This document shows, one piece after another, positions 52,210 to 61,447 of a stretch of 64,000 nucleotides of DNA (the stretch's first letter is position 1; every line of letters starts with the position of its first letter). The position numbers were made by a program, and so were the translations under genes. The notes beneath the pieces were generated by a model. It saw only the letters and a program-made list of their open reading frames with translations. It was not told where the DNA came from and did not search any database. The stretch comes from Saccharothrix sp. HUAS TT1. Lineage in GTDB: Bacteria; Actinomycetota; Actinomycetes; Mycobacteriales; Pseudonocardiaceae. The stretch covers positions 8,451,409-8,515,408 of the forward strand of contig NZ_CP160453.1 of NCBI RefSeq assembly GCF_040744945.1, in the 5' to 3' direction.

Positions 52210-52764
52210 TCAGGCCGTCGGCTCGGGCCGGTCCGCGTCCTCCAGGCCGACCGCCCCGAGGAGCTTCGAGTCCGCCTCGCGCTGCGCCGACTTGCGCTCC
52301 GCCTCGGCCGCGGCCGTGCGGAAGTCGCCGAGGATGCGGTTCTGCAACGTGAACATCTCCCGCTCCTCGGCGGGCTCGGCGTGGTCGTAGCCGAGCAGGT
52401 GCAGCACGCCGTGCACGGTCAGCAGGTGCAGCTCGTCCAGCAGGCCGTGGCCCGCCTTCTTGGCCTGGTCCTTGGCGAAGTCCGGGCACAGCACGATGTC
52501 GCCGAGCAGCGCCGGGCCGAGGCCCGCGGCGTCCGGGCGGCGCGCCGAGTCCAGCTCGTCCATCGGGAAGGCCATCACGTCGGTCGGACCGGGCAGGTCC
52601 ATCCAGCGCTGGTGCAGGTCCGCCATCACGTCCAGCTCCACCAGCAGGACGGACAGCTCGGCCAACGGGCTGACGCCCATCCGGTCCAGGGCGAACCGGG
52701 CGGCGGCGACGATGGACGGCTCGTCCACGCTCACGCCCGACTCGTTCGCGATCTCGATGCTCAC
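52210..52764 (-). CDS. ybeY: Endoribonuclease YbeY
   Basis: This 184-residue rRNA-maturation endonuclease has the zinc triad [11 protein letters not shown], with the preceding [10 protein letters not shown] and [11 protein letters not shown]. The GTG at 52764 follows phoH by 5 bp. Confidence 0.95.
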   Translation of the reverse strand: MSIEIANESGVSVDEPSIVAAARFALDRMGVSPLAELSVLLVELDVMADLHQRWMDLPGPTDVMAFPMDELDSARRPDAAGLGPALLGDIVLCPDFAKDQAKKAGHGLLDELHLLTVHGVLHLLGYDHAEPAEEREMFTLQNRILGDFRTAAAEAERKSAQREADSKLLGAVGLEDADRPEPTA

Positions 52765-52769
52765 GGCGC

Positions 52770-53846
52770 CTATCGTCCCCGGCGCTGCCCACGTGACCGC
52801 GCACCGGGTCCGGCGTGGTGCTGGTGCCGGTCGGCCGAGTCGCCCTCGTCCTGCTCGACCTGCCACTTCTCGTAGGCGTCCACGATGTCGGCGACCAGGC
52901 GGTGGCGGACCACGTCGTTGCTGGTCAGGACGGAGAAGTGGACGTCTTCGACGCCTTCGAGGATGTCCCTGACGACCTTGAGCCCGCTGCGCTGCCCGCC
53001 GGGCAGGTCGACCTGGGTGATGTCACCGGTGACGACGACCTTCGACCCGAACCCCAACCGGGTGAGGAACATCTTCATCTGTTCGGGCGTCGTGTTCTGC
53101 GCCTCGTCCAGGATGATGAACGCATCATTCAAAGTTCGCCCACGCATGTAGGCCAGTGGGGCGACCTCGATCGTGCCAGCCTGGGTCAGCCGCGGGATCG
53201 ACTCGGGGTCGACCATGTCGTGCAGGGCGTCGTACAGGGGGCGCAGGTACGGGTCGATCTTCTCGTACAGGGTGCCCGGCAGGTAGCCCAGCCGCTCGCC
53301 CGCCTCGACCGCGGGCCGGGTCAGGATGATCCGGTTGACCTGCTTGGCCTGCAGCGCCTGCACGGCCTTCGCCATGGCCAGGTACGTCTTGCCGGTGCCC
53401 GCGGGACCGATGCCGAACACCACGGTGTTCTGGTCGATCGCGTCCACGTAGTGCTTCTGGTTCAGCGTCTTCGGCCGGATGGTGCGGCCGCGCCGGGAGA
53501 TGATGTCGAGGCTCAGCACCTCGGCGGGCGACTCGGCGGTGCCCGCGGACAGCATCGCGACCGTGCGGCGGACCGTGTCCGGGCCGACCTGCTGACCGCG
53601 GCTGGCGAGCGTGACCAGCTCGGAGAACACGCGTTCGGCGAACGCCACGTCGGCCGGCCGGCCGGACAGCGTGATCTCGTTGCCGCGCACGTGCACGTCG
53701 GCGACCAGCAGTTCCTCGGCGAGCCGCAGGTTCTCGTCCCGCGACCCGAGCAGGGCGAGCACCGCGCCGTCGGGCACGGCGAACTTGGATTGGGCGTCGG
53801 CCGCGGTCGGGGCTGTCTGCGGCGTGTTGTCAGCGGTACCGGCCAC
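52770..53846 (-). CDS. phoH: PhoH-like ATPase
   Basis: This 358-residue RNA-linked ATPase has Walker [19 protein letters not shown] and Walker [14 protein letters not shown]. An N-terminal KH-like part ([20 protein letters not shown]) precedes them. It is usually coupled with ybeY, as here. The GTG is at 53846. The C-terminal tail is His/Arg-rich. Confidence 0.94.
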   Translation of the reverse strand: MAGTADNTPQTAPTAADAQSKFAVPDGAVLALLGSRDENLRLAEELLVADVHVRGNEITLSGRPADVAFAERVFSELVTLASRGQQVGPDTVRRTVAMLSAGTAESPAEVLSLDIISRRGRTIRPKTLNQKHYVDAIDQNTVVFGIGPAGTGKTYLAMAKAVQALQAKQVNRIILTRPAVEAGERLGYLPGTLYEKIDPYLRPLYDALHDMVDPESIPRLTQAGTIEVAPLAYMRGRTLNDAFIILDEAQNTTPEQMKMFLTRLGFGSKVVVTGDITQVDLPGGQRSGLKVVRDILEGVEDVHFSVLTSNDVVRHRLVADIVDAYEKWQVEQDEGDSADRHQHHAGPGARSRGQRRGR

Positions 53847-53982
53847 GTGGCCTCGGGCCCTCTTCCTGCGCGTTCGCGCCGTGCTCGGGTGAGTTCTGCC
53901 TACTGGCAACGATGCTAGCCGTCCGCACCGGCACTCCGCACCGGAGTAAGAACCCGTTGGACACGCCGGGTTCACTCGGGGT

Positions 53983-54771
53983 GTGGAGGACCTGCGCTTG
54001 CTCACCCCGGAGGACGTGCCCGCCTGCGTCCGCCTCGCGTCGGACCGGAAGTGGCCCGAGGAGCGGGCGAAGTGGGGGTTCCTGCTGCGGGTCGGAACCG
54101 GTTTCGGGCTGTTCGACGGCGGTGAGCTGGTCGGCACGACCATCGTCGCGGACTTCGGCGGCGAGCACGCGGCGGTGAGCATGGTGCTGGTGGCGCCGAG
54201 CCGCGGCGGGCGCGGGCTCGGGCGGCGGCTGGTGGGGCACGCGCTGGAGTTCGCGGGCGCGCCGGTGGCGTCGCTGCACGCGACTTCGTACGGCAAGCCG
54301 CTGTACGAGAAGCTGGGGTTCCGGTCGGTCGGGTCGGTGACCGCGCACGTCGGGGCGTTCACGGGGGCGCGTTCGGGCACGTCGCGGCCCTTGGCGGAGG
54401 CGGACCGGGCGGGGGTGGCGGCGGTCGACGCCGAGGTGTTCGGCGCCGACCGGTCGGCGATGTGGGCGGAGCTGTTCGGGTTCGCGTCGCAGGTCCGGGT
54501 GGCCGACGACGGGTTCGTGGCGACGTGGCGCAACGGGGCCGTGACGATGGTCGGGCCGGTGGTGGCGCCGTCGGCGGGGCGTGCGGCGGAGTTGGTCGCC
54601 GACGTGGCGGTCGGGGACGTCGTGCGGGTGGACGTGCAGGACCCGGGGCTGGGCGCGTGGTTGGCGGCGCGCGGCGTGGTGCCGCGGTTCACCGTCGACC
54701 TGATGGTGCGCGGGGAGTTGGGCGGCGACCGCGCGCGGCTGCACGCGCCGGTGATGCAGGCCCTGGGTTAG
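53983..54771 (+). CDS. Double-GNAT acetyltransferase
   Basis: This 262-residue protein has two GNAT-like halves. The first carries the CoA loop VAPSRGGRGLGRRLVGHALE; the second (MVGPVVAPSAGRAAELVADV) looks degenerate. The GTG is at 53983, divergent from phoH. Its stop overlaps the HIT gene stop by 4 bp. The substrate is unknown. Confidence 0.85.
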   Translation: MEDLRLLTPEDVPACVRLASDRKWPEERAKWGFLLRVGTGFGLFDGGELVGTTIVADFGGEHAAVSMVLVAPSRGGRGLGRRLVGHALEFAGAPVASLHATSYGKPLYEKLGFRSVGSVTAHVGAFTGARSGTSRPLAEADRAGVAAVDAEVFGADRSAMWAELFGFASQVRVADDGFVATWRNGAVTMVGPVVAPSAGRAAELVADVAVGDVVRVDVQDPGLGAWLAARGVVPRFTVDLMVRGELGGDRARLHAPVMQALG

Positions 54772-55109
54772 GCGAGGGGGCCGAGGGGGCGTCCGCCGAG
54801 CACGTGCAGGTGGGCGTGGAAGACGGTCTGGCCCGCGTCCGGGCCGGTGTTGAACAGCAGCCGGTAGCCGCTGTCGGCGATGCCCTCGGCCTTGGCGACC
54901 TCGCCGGCGGCCAGGAACAGGTCGTCCAGGACGGTGGGCGCGGCGGCGGCCAGTGCCGCGGCGTCGGCGGCGTGCGCCTTCGGCACCAGCACGACGTGCG
55001 TCGGCGCCTGGGGCGAGATGTCGCGGAACGCCAGCGTGGTGTCGGTCTCGTGCACCACGGTCGCCGGGATCTCGCGGGCGACGATGCGGCAGAACAGGCA
55101 GTCGGACAT
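54768..55109 (-). CDS. HIT family nucleotide-binding protein
   Basis: This 113-residue histidine-triad hydrolase has the triad QTVFHAHLHVLGGRP and CLFCRIV at the N-terminus. Hint-like members hydrolyse nucleoside phosphoramidates. The ATG at 55109 follows GCGGAG. Confidence 0.93.
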   Translation of the reverse strand: MSDCLFCRIVAREIPATVVHETDTTLAFRDISPQAPTHVVLVPKAHAADAAALAAAAPTVLDDLFLAAGEVAKAEGIADSGYRLLFNTGPDAGQTVFHAHLHVLGGRPLGPLA

Positions 55110-55162
55110 GGCTCCGCAGGTTACCCACCCGGGCGGTCCCGAGTGGTGAACTCGGGGGTCCT

Positions 55163-55198
55163 GAACGTAGGACACGGTGGTCGGGAACGTAGGACACG
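55163..55198. repeat. Tandem 14-bp intergenic repeat
   Basis: GAACGTAGGACACG occurs twice (55163-55176 and 55185-55198), 22 bp apart. On the minus strand each reads CGTGTCCTACGTTC. It may be a genome-wide interspersed element or an operator pair between the HIT and hydrolase genes. Confidence 0.55.
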
Positions 55199-55224
55199 CG
55201 GGGCGTGGGGGGACGACTCGCGGG

Positions 55225-55905
55225 TCAGAGGGAGTGGGCCAGGGTGAGGGCGGCGGTGCGGCAGGTGGCCCAGGCGGCGGTGCCGGGGGTGATCAGGGCC
55301 ATGTGGTCGGTGGCGGACAGGGTGATCAGCTCGGCGCCGGAGGCGCGGGCGAACGCCTCGCTCTGGGCGAGCGGCACGTCCTCGTCGTCCTCGCCGTGCA
55401 CCAGGACCAGGGGCTTCGGGATCGGGAGCAGCGCGGCGGGGGACGCGTCGGCGTAGCGGTCCGGGACCTCGGCGGGGGCGCCGCCCAGCAGTTCGGCGGC
55501 GCGGCGGGTGATCTGCGGGTGCTGGAGGAAGTCGAGCACGCCCGCCTGGGCGACGGCGCCGGCCACGCGCGGGTGCCGGGCGGCGGCCCACACGGCCAGG
55601 TGGCCGCCCGCGGAGTGACCGAGTGTGACGACGGGACCCAGGGCCGGGTCGAGGGCGTCGATGGCGGCCAGGACGTCGTCGCCGGTGGCCGGCCAGCCGC
55701 CGCCTCCGGTTACCCGCCGGTACTCCACGTTGTATGCGGCGACGCCGTGAGCGACCAGGTCGGCGGCCAGGGGTCGGCCGAGTTCCAGGCCATAACGCTG
55801 ATGCCAAAAACCACCATGGATTACCACTACAACCGGAAAAGATTCACCACTCGGCGCGGAATACTCGCCGAACTGGCTCGGGTGCGACCCGTAGGCGATG
55901 CGCAA
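55225..55905 (-). CDS. Alpha/beta hydrolase (dienelactone/esterase-like)
   Basis: This 226-residue hydrolase has the oxyanion motif VVVVIHGGFWHQ, nucleophile elbow LGHSAGGHLAVW, an acid-containing LVLVHGEDDEDVP and His in ATDHMALI. The TTG at 55905 is preferred because AAGGGG lies six bases upstream. Longer versions would start inside a terminator hairpin (55932-55976). Confidence 0.87.
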   Translation of the reverse strand: MRIAYGSHPSQFGEYSAPSGESFPVVVVIHGGFWHQRYGLELGRPLAADLVAHGVAAYNVEYRRVTGGGGWPATGDDVLAAIDALDPALGPVVTLGHSAGGHLAVWAAARHPRVAGAVAQAGVLDFLQHPQITRRAAELLGGAPAEVPDRYADASPAALLPIPKPLVLVHGEDDEDVPLAQSEAFARASGAELITLSATDHMALITPGTAAWATCRTAALTLAHSL

Positions 55906-55923
55906 TCGAAACCCCTTCGGGAC

Positions 55924-55976
55924 AAAAAAGAGCCGCGTCGCGGTGGGACCTGGGGGTCGTCCCACCGCGACGCGGC
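55924..55976 (-). terminator. Intrinsic terminator of the hrcA-dnaJ-rsmE operon
   Basis: On the minus strand an 18-bp perfect stem (55959-55976 with 55932-55949) and 9-nt loop are followed by a T-run from the A-tract at 55924-55929. It lies 131 bp after the rsmE stop, just before the hydrolase start. It is the most textbook intrinsic terminator in the window. Confidence 0.93.
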
Positions 55977-56106
55977 AGCGCCGGACCGAGGGGGGAGGTG
56001 TCCGGCGAGTCTGGGCCGAAGGGTCGATCTTGGTTAGCCCGATTCAACCCCTCTGCCATGAGCGTAACCCCTAGTTCAGGTGTTCGCCAGGAGGGAGCGG
56101 GCTCCA

Positions 56107-56841
56107 TTACCGCCAGCGATCGGTCAGCACACCCAGCGCACCCAAAGCGACCGCTGCCGCCGTCGACGCTCGCAGAACGGTAGGACCCAGTCGCACGACG
56201 TGCGCCCCGACCCCGGTCAACGTGGACAATTCCTCGTCGGTGATGCCGCCTTCCGGTCCGACGACGAGCAGCACATCACCCGAAGCGGGCAGCTGAACCG
56301 ATCCGAGCGCCGCCGAAGAGGATTCGTGCAAAACCAGTGCGACCGCACTGGACGCCGCCAACCGGGCGAGCCCGGCCGTCGAAACGGGTTCGGCGACCGA
56401 GGGCACGCGCGCCCGGCGGGCCTGCTTGGCCGCCTCGCGCGCCGTGCTGCGCCAGCGTTCGAGGGCCTTCGCGCCGCGCGGGCCGTCCTCCCACTTGGTC
56501 ACGCAGCGCGAGGCGCGCCACGGCACGACGCCGTCCACGCCCGCCTCGGTGGCCAGCTCCACGGCCAGCTCGCCGCGGTCGCCCTTCACCAGCGCCTGGG
56601 CCACGACCACCCGCACTGCGGGCTCCGGCACGACCCACCGCCGCACGACGCGCAACCGCAGGGCGTCCTTCACCGCCTCCTCGACCACGCACCGCACCTG
56701 CGCGCCGGTGCCGTCGGAGAGCACCAGCTCCTCCCCCGCGCGCAACCGGCGCACGGTGGCCGCGTGCCGCCCCTCCGGGCCGTCCAGGACGGCCTCGTCA
56801 CCGGGCGGCAGCGCGGCGACCAGGAAGACGGGCAGCGTCAC
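56107..56841 (-). CDS. rsmE: 16S rRNA (uracil-1498-N3)-methyltransferase
   Basis: This 244-residue SPOUT methyltransferase has the knotted-fold motif [18 protein letters not shown] and [19 protein letters not shown], with an N-terminal PUA-like part. The GTG at 56841 overlaps the dnaJ stop as GTGA. Confidence 0.95.
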   Translation of the reverse strand: MTLPVFLVAALPPGDEAVLDGPEGRHAATVRRLRAGEELVLSDGTGAQVRCVVEEAVKDALRLRVVRRWVVPEPAVRVVVAQALVKGDRGELAVELATEAGVDGVVPWRASRCVTKWEDGPRGAKALERWRSTAREAAKQARRARVPSVAEPVSTAGLARLAASSAVALVLHESSSAALGSVQLPASGDVLLVVGPEGGITDEELSTLTGVGAHVVRLGPTVLRASTAAAVALGALGVLTDRWR

Positions 56842-57989
56842 CGGTGGTTGCGGCCGGCGCGCAGCCGGGAGAACAGCCCGCCGCCGCCCTTGCCGTTGTG
56901 CGCGAGCGTCGGCTCGTCCTCGCCGCGCGCGACGGCCAGCTCGCGCAGCAGCTCGGCCTGCCGGGCGTCCAGCTTGGTCGGGGTCACGACCTCCAGGTGC
57001 ACGTGCAGGTCGCCGCGGCCGTCGATGCGCCCGCTGGACCGCAGCCGGGGCATGCCGCGCCCGGTGAGCACCAGCTCGGTGTTCGGCTGGGTGCCGGGCT
57101 CGATCTCCAGCTCCTCCTCGCCGTCCAGGGTCGCCAGCGGCAGCACCGCGCCCAGGGCGGCGGTGGTCATCGGGATGCGCACCGAGCAGTGCAGGTTGGC
57201 GCCGTCGCGCTCGAAGACCTCGTGCGGCACCTCCTCGACCTCGACGTAGAGGTCGCCCGCCGGTCCGCCGCCGGGGCCGACCTCGCCCTGGCCCGCGAGC
57301 CGCACCCGCATGCCCTCGGCCACGCCGGCCGGGATCTGCACCGAGATGGTGCGCCGCGAGCGCACCCGGCCCTCGCCCGCGCACTGCTGGCACGGGTCCG
57401 GGATGACCTCGCCGAGACCGCGGCAGACCGGGCACGGCCGCGCCGTGACGACCTGGCCGAGGAACGAGCGCTGCACCGACTGCACCTCGCCGCGCCCGCC
57501 GCACGTGTCGCAGCGCACCGGGGACGAGCCCGTGGCGCAGCCGCTGCCCACGCACCGGTCGCACAGGATCGCCGTGTCGACGGTCAGCTCGCGGGACGCG
57601 CCCGCGGCGCACTCCTCCAGCGTCATCGACAGCCGGATGAGCGCGTCCGAGCCGGGCTGCACGCGGCTGCGCGGACCGCGTCCGCCACCGCCGCCCGCGC
57701 CGAAGAACGCGTCCATGATGTCGCCGAGACCGAACCCCGCGAACGGGTCGCCGCCACCGCGCATCCCACCGCCGCCCGGCTCCAGCGGGTCGCCGCCCAG
57801 GTCGACGACCTGCCGCTTCTTCGGGTCCGACAGGACCTCGTAGGCGGCGGTCACCTCCTTGAAGCGCGCTTCCTCGTTGGGGTTCACGTCGGGGTGCAGC
57901 TGCCGCGCGAGCTTGCGGTAGGCGCGCTTGATCTCGTCGGGAGTCGCGTTCTTGGAGACCCCGAGCGTGCCGTAGTAGTCCCTCGCCAC
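56838..57989 (-). CDS. dnaJ: Chaperone DnaJ
   Basis: This 383-residue type I Hsp40 has a J domain ([23 protein letters not shown] in [13 protein letters not shown]), a Gly-rich linker, four CxxCxGxG-type zinc repeats ([32 protein letters not shown]) and a C-terminal client domain. The start is GTG at 57989. It is cotranscribed after hrcA, the actinobacterial dnaJ2 arrangement. Confidence 0.96.
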   Translation of the reverse strand: MARDYYGTLGVSKNATPDEIKRAYRKLARQLHPDVNPNEEARFKEVTAAYEVLSDPKKRQVVDLGGDPLEPGGGGMRGGGDPFAGFGLGDIMDAFFGAGGGGGRGPRSRVQPGSDALIRLSMTLEECAAGASRELTVDTAILCDRCVGSGCATGSSPVRCDTCGGRGEVQSVQRSFLGQVVTARPCPVCRGLGEVIPDPCQQCAGEGRVRSRRTISVQIPAGVAEGMRVRLAGQGEVGPGGGPAGDLYVEVEEVPHEVFERDGANLHCSVRIPMTTAALGAVLPLATLDGEEELEIEPGTQPNTELVLTGRGMPRLRSSGRIDGRGDLHVHLEVVTPTKLDARQAELLRELAVARGEDEPTLAHNGKGGGGLFSRLRAGRNHR

Positions 57990-58071
57990 CGTGTTTCCTC
58001 CTGCGAGCGCGCTTCGACACGCGCTCGCTCGCTTGCGAAACGTCCTGCGGGACCGCGGTGTTCCCCCGCCG

Positions 58072-59094
58072 TCACCGTCCGGTCAAGATCTCCCCCACGT
58101 AGTTGGCGACCGCTCGCACCGCCGCCATCGTGCCGGGGTAGTCCATGCGGGTGGGCCCCACCACTCCCATGCCGCCGAGCAGGTTGTCCCGGCTGCCGTA
58201 GCCGATGGACACGATCGAGGTGCTGCGCATCTCGGCCGCTTCGTTCTCCTCGCCGATGTGCACGAGGATCCGACCGGGGTCGCGGGCCGTGGCGAGCAGC
58301 TTGAGCACCACGACCTGCTCCTCCAGCGCCTCCAGCACCTGGCGCAGCGAACCGGGGAAGTCTGCCACGTTGCGGGTGAGGTTCGCGGTGCCACCCAGCA
58401 CCAGGCGCTCCTCGGGGTGCTCCACCAGCGATTCGATGAGCACGGTGCTGACCCGCAGCACGATGTCGCGCAGCTCGCCGGGCGACTCGTCGGGCAGCTT
58501 CGCCACCTCGGCGGAGGCGTGCGACAGCGGCTTGCCGACCATGGCGCCGTTGAGCATGGACCGGACCCTGGCCACGTTGTCCTCGCTGATCACGTCGCCG
58601 AGGTCGACCGAGCGCTGGTCGACCCGGCCGGTGTCGGTGATCAGCACCAGCATGAGCCGGGCGGGTGTGATGGCGAGCACTTCGATGTGCCGGACGGTGG
58701 AGCGGCTGAGCGTCGGGTACTGCACCACGGCGACCTGGCGGGTCAGCTGGGCGAGCAGCCGGACGCTGCGGCGCAGCACGTCGTCCAGGTCGTAGGCGCC
58801 TTCGAGGAAGTTCTGGATGGCCTTGCGCTCGGGCGTGGACAGCGGCTTGACCTCGCTGAGCCGGTCCACGAACAGGCGGTAGCCCTTGTCGGTGGGCACG
58901 CGGCCGGCGCTGGTGTGCGGCTGGGTGATGTAGCCGTCCTCCTCCAGCGAGGCCATGTCGTTGCGCACGGTCGCGCTCGAAACGCCCAGGTTGTGCCGCT
59001 CGACCAGGGCTTTCGAGCCGACCGGCTCCTGGTTGGAGACGTAGTCGGCGACGATCGCGCGCAGTACCTCGAACCGGCGCTCATCGGCGTTCAC
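58072..59094 (-). CDS. hrcA: Heat-shock repressor HrcA
   Basis: This 340-residue repressor has an N-terminal winged helix ([39 protein letters not shown]) and the HrcA dimerisation domain ([20 protein letters not shown]). It represses groES/groEL through CIRCE sites; none is visible in this window. The GTG at 59094 with GGAGGT seven bases upstream is preferred over 59109. Confidence 0.95.
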   Translation of the reverse strand: MNADERRFEVLRAIVADYVSNQEPVGSKALVERHNLGVSSATVRNDMASLEEDGYITQPHTSAGRVPTDKGYRLFVDRLSEVKPLSTPERKAIQNFLEGAYDLDDVLRRSVRLLAQLTRQVAVVQYPTLSRSTVRHIEVLAITPARLMLVLITDTGRVDQRSVDLGDVISEDNVARVRSMLNGAMVGKPLSHASAEVAKLPDESPGELRDIVLRVSTVLIESLVEHPEERLVLGGTANLTRNVADFPGSLRQVLEALEEQVVVLKLLATARDPGRILVHIGEENEAAEMRSTSIVSIGYGSRDNLLGGMGVVGPTRMDYPGTMAAVRAVANYVGEILTGR

Positions 59095-59205
59095 GCGCGT
59101 CACCTCCACGACGTACCGGGCTGCTTCACCTCGAGTTTACGGAGGTTCGGGCCGGTATCGGAAAATCCGGTCGCCGGACTTCGGCGTCCGCCGCTACGTT
59201 CCGGT

Positions 59206-59940
59206 GTGCTCACCCGCATCCAGTCCGCGCTGCGCGACGCGATCAGCGCCGACGCCGAGCGCGTCGGGCCGTTCCTGGTCCGCTTCGACGCGCACAGCGA
59301 CAACCCGTTCATGAACTACGCCGTGCCCGACGAGGGCGCCGCGCCGACGGCCGCGGAGGTGGACGCCCTGGTCGCGCTGTTCCGGGCGCGGGCGCGCACG
59401 CCGCGGCTGGAGTACCTGCGGCCCTCGCCGGTGGTGGACGCGGCGCTGGCGGCGGCCGGGTTCACCGTCGACCAGCTGCTGCCGGTGATGGCGATCGACG
59501 AGCTGACCGCGCCGCCGACGCCCGCCGGGCTGGTGGTGCGGGTGGCGACGTCGGACGCCGACCTGCTCGCGGCGTCAGTGGTGCAGAACACGGCGTTCGG
59601 CGTCGGCGCGACGGCGGGTGACGAGGACGTGGCGCGGCAGCGGTCGCTGCTGCGGGACGGCGGGCTGGTCGTGCTGGCCCGGCTGGACGGCGAGCCGGCG
59701 GGCGCCGGGGCGTGCACCGCGCCCCGGTACAACCTGTCGCAGGTGGCCGGGATCGCGGTGCTGCCGGAGTTCCGGGGGCGCGGCATCGCGTCGGCGGTCT
59801 GCGCCGACCTCACCGCCTGGGTGTTCGACTCGGGCTGCACGCCGTTCCTGGAGACCGAGCCGGACGGGAAGGTGGACCGCCTCTACGGGCGGCTGGGCTA
59901 CCGGCAGGTCGGCGAGTCGGCGTCCACCACGGTGAAGTGA
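59206..59940 (+). CDS. GNAT family N-acetyltransferase
   Basis: This 244-residue protein has a C-terminal GNAT domain with the CoA loop IAVLPEFRGRGIASAVCADL and the end motif RLYGRLGYRQVGES. The N-terminal half is a second, divergent GNAT-like fold. The GTG is at 59206. Its stop abuts the hemW stop. The substrate is unknown. Confidence 0.86.
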   Translation: MLTRIQSALRDAISADAERVGPFLVRFDAHSDNPFMNYAVPDEGAAPTAAEVDALVALFRARARTPRLEYLRPSPVVDAALAAAGFTVDQLLPVMAIDELTAPPTPAGLVVRVATSDADLLAASVVQNTAFGVGATAGDEDVARQRSLLRDGGLVVLARLDGEPAGAGACTAPRYNLSQVAGIAVLPEFRGRGIASAVCADLTAWVFDSGCTPFLETEPDGKVDRLYGRLGYRQVGESASTTVK

Positions 59941-61155
59941 TCACGTGAGCCGGCGCACCACGGCGTCGGCGAGCAGCCGGCCGCGGTCGGTCAGCACGCA
60001 CCGGCCGAGGTCCAGGGCGGTCGGGTCGAGCAGGCCGTCCGCGGCGGCGCTCTTGGCCTCGGCCCGGCCGTCGGCGTCGAGCACGTCCAGCGGCAGGCCG
60101 GCGGCCAGGCGCAGCTCCAGCAGCACGCGCTCGACCCGCCGGTCGTCCTCCTCCAGGGTCTCGCGCCCGGCGGCGGGCGACGCGCCGGCGGCCAGCAGCT
60201 CGCTGTACTTCGCCGGGTGCTTGACGTTCCACCAGCGCACGCCGCCGACGTGGCTGTGCGCGCCGGGACCGGCGCCCCACCAGTCGGCGCCCCGCCAGTA
60301 CAGCAGGTTGTGCCGGCACTCGGCCCGCTCGGACGCGGCCCAGTTCGACACCTCGTACCAGCGCAAACCCTGCGCGGCCAGGGCGGTGTCGATCAACTCG
60401 TACTTGTCGGCGAGCACGTCGTCGTCGGGCATCGGCAGGTCGCCGCGGCGGACCTTGCGGGCCAGCGCCGTGCCCTCCTCAACGATCAGCGCGTACGCCG
60501 ACACGTGGTCGACGCCCGCGTCGCGGACGGCGTCCAGGGACGACCGGAGGTCGTCGACCGACTCGCCCGGCGTGCCGTAGATCAGGTCGAGGTTCACGTG
60601 CTCGAAGCCCGCCCGGCGGGCCTCTCGCGCGGCGGCGACCGGTCGGCCCGGCGTGTGCACCCGGTCCAGCACGGCCAGCACGTGCCGCGCGGCGGACTGC
60701 ATGCCGAGCGACACCCGGGTGTAACCAGCGTCACGAATGGCTGAGAAGAACTCCGGTGACGTGGACTCCGGGTTGGACTCCGTGGTGACCTCCGCGCCCG
60801 GCGCGAGGCCGAACGAGGACCGCACCGCGTCGAGCACCCGGCCCAGTCCCGCTGCTCCGAGCAGTGACGGCGTGCCACCACCCACGAACACCGTTTCCAC
60901 CGCCGGTGGGTCGCCCAGCACGGAGGCGGCGAGGTCCAGCTCCCGCCGCAGGCCGTCCAACCAGGACTCCGGTGAGGCGGAAGTTCCCAGCTCACCGGCG
61001 GTGTAGGTGTTGAAGTCGCAGTAACCGCACCGCGTCGCGCAGAACGGGACGTGCACGTAGACCCCGAACGGGCGGTCACCCAGACCGGTGAGTGCGGAGG
61101 CGGGGAGGGAGCCGTCGGAGGGCGCGGGATCACCGATCGGCAGAGCGGAGGGCAT
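59941..61155 (-). CDS. hemW: Heme chaperone HemW (radical SAM)
   Basis: This 404-residue radical SAM protein is related to coproporphyrinogen III dehydrogenase. The 4Fe-4S motif is CATRCGYCDFNTY (CxxxCxxC), with FVGGGTPSLL, NPES and GMQSAARHVLAVLDRVH. HemW trafficks heme to respiratory enzymes. The ATG at 61155 or 61164 could be the start. It is equivalent by position to mycobacterial hemN (recollection). Confidence 0.93.
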   Translation of the reverse strand: MPSALPIGDPAPSDGSLPASALTGLGDRPFGVYVHVPFCATRCGYCDFNTYTAGELGTSASPESWLDGLRRELDLAASVLGDPPAVETVFVGGGTPSLLGAAGLGRVLDAVRSSFGLAPGAEVTTESNPESTSPEFFSAIRDAGYTRVSLGMQSAARHVLAVLDRVHTPGRPVAAAREARRAGFEHVNLDLIYGTPGESVDDLRSSLDAVRDAGVDHVSAYALIVEEGTALARKVRRGDLPMPDDDVLADKYELIDTALAAQGLRWYEVSNWAASERAECRHNLLYWRGADWWGAGPGAHSHVGGVRWWNVKHPAKYSELLAAGASPAAGRETLEEDDRRVERVLLELRLAAGLPLDVLDADGRAEAKSAAADGLLDPTALDLGRCVLTDRGRLLADAVVRRLT

Positions 61156-61248
61156 GGCTCCCATTGTCCCATCTACCAGCAGCGCAACCCCGTCCCACGA
61201 TGCGGATGGCGGTGGACCACGAGGTGGACGCGTGGCACGCTGACCGAC

Positions 61249-61335
61249 ATGACATCGACCGGAGTGCGCCTGGTGGTCCGCCGCCACGTCGACTTCCGCC
61301 GTGTCTCCAGCGCGATGTGCCGTCGTTCGGCATAA
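61249..61335 (+). CDS. Cysteine-type regulatory leader peptide upstream of sir operon
   Basis: This 28-residue frame ends RHVDFRRVSSAMCRRSA, matching the short putative leader peptides (RHVDLxRVSSxxC) found before sulfur-assimilation genes in actinobacteria. It lies 112 bp upstream of the sulfite reductase. Ribosome slowing at the Cys codon near the end would tell the cell that cysteine is low. CACGCT seven bases before the ATG is a weak leaderless -10. Confidence 0.8.
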   Translation: MTSTGVRLVVRRHVDFRRVSSAMCRRSA

Positions 61336-61447
61336 CCCGCGCCTGCCTTTTTGTTCCCGTCGGCGCCGGGTGCGCTGACGAGACCCCCACCACGGCTCTT
61401 CCGGGACTCGCACGCGCACCAGCGCCCCGAATCCCCGGAGGACGAGG

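Noticed and set aside
53847..54692. Long N-terminal extension of PhoH across the divergent GNAT gene
   Set aside because: The extension is the antisense shadow of the GNAT gene; PhoH homology starts after the GTG at 53846.
55906..55965. Upstream starts for the alpha/beta hydrolase
   Set aside because: They lie inside a perfect 18-bp terminator hairpin with a T-run; the TTG at 55905 has its own ribosome site.
59095..59205. CIRCE element upstream of hrcA
   Set aside because: No TTAGCACTC-N9-GAGTGCTAA-like repeat is present in the intergenic region.
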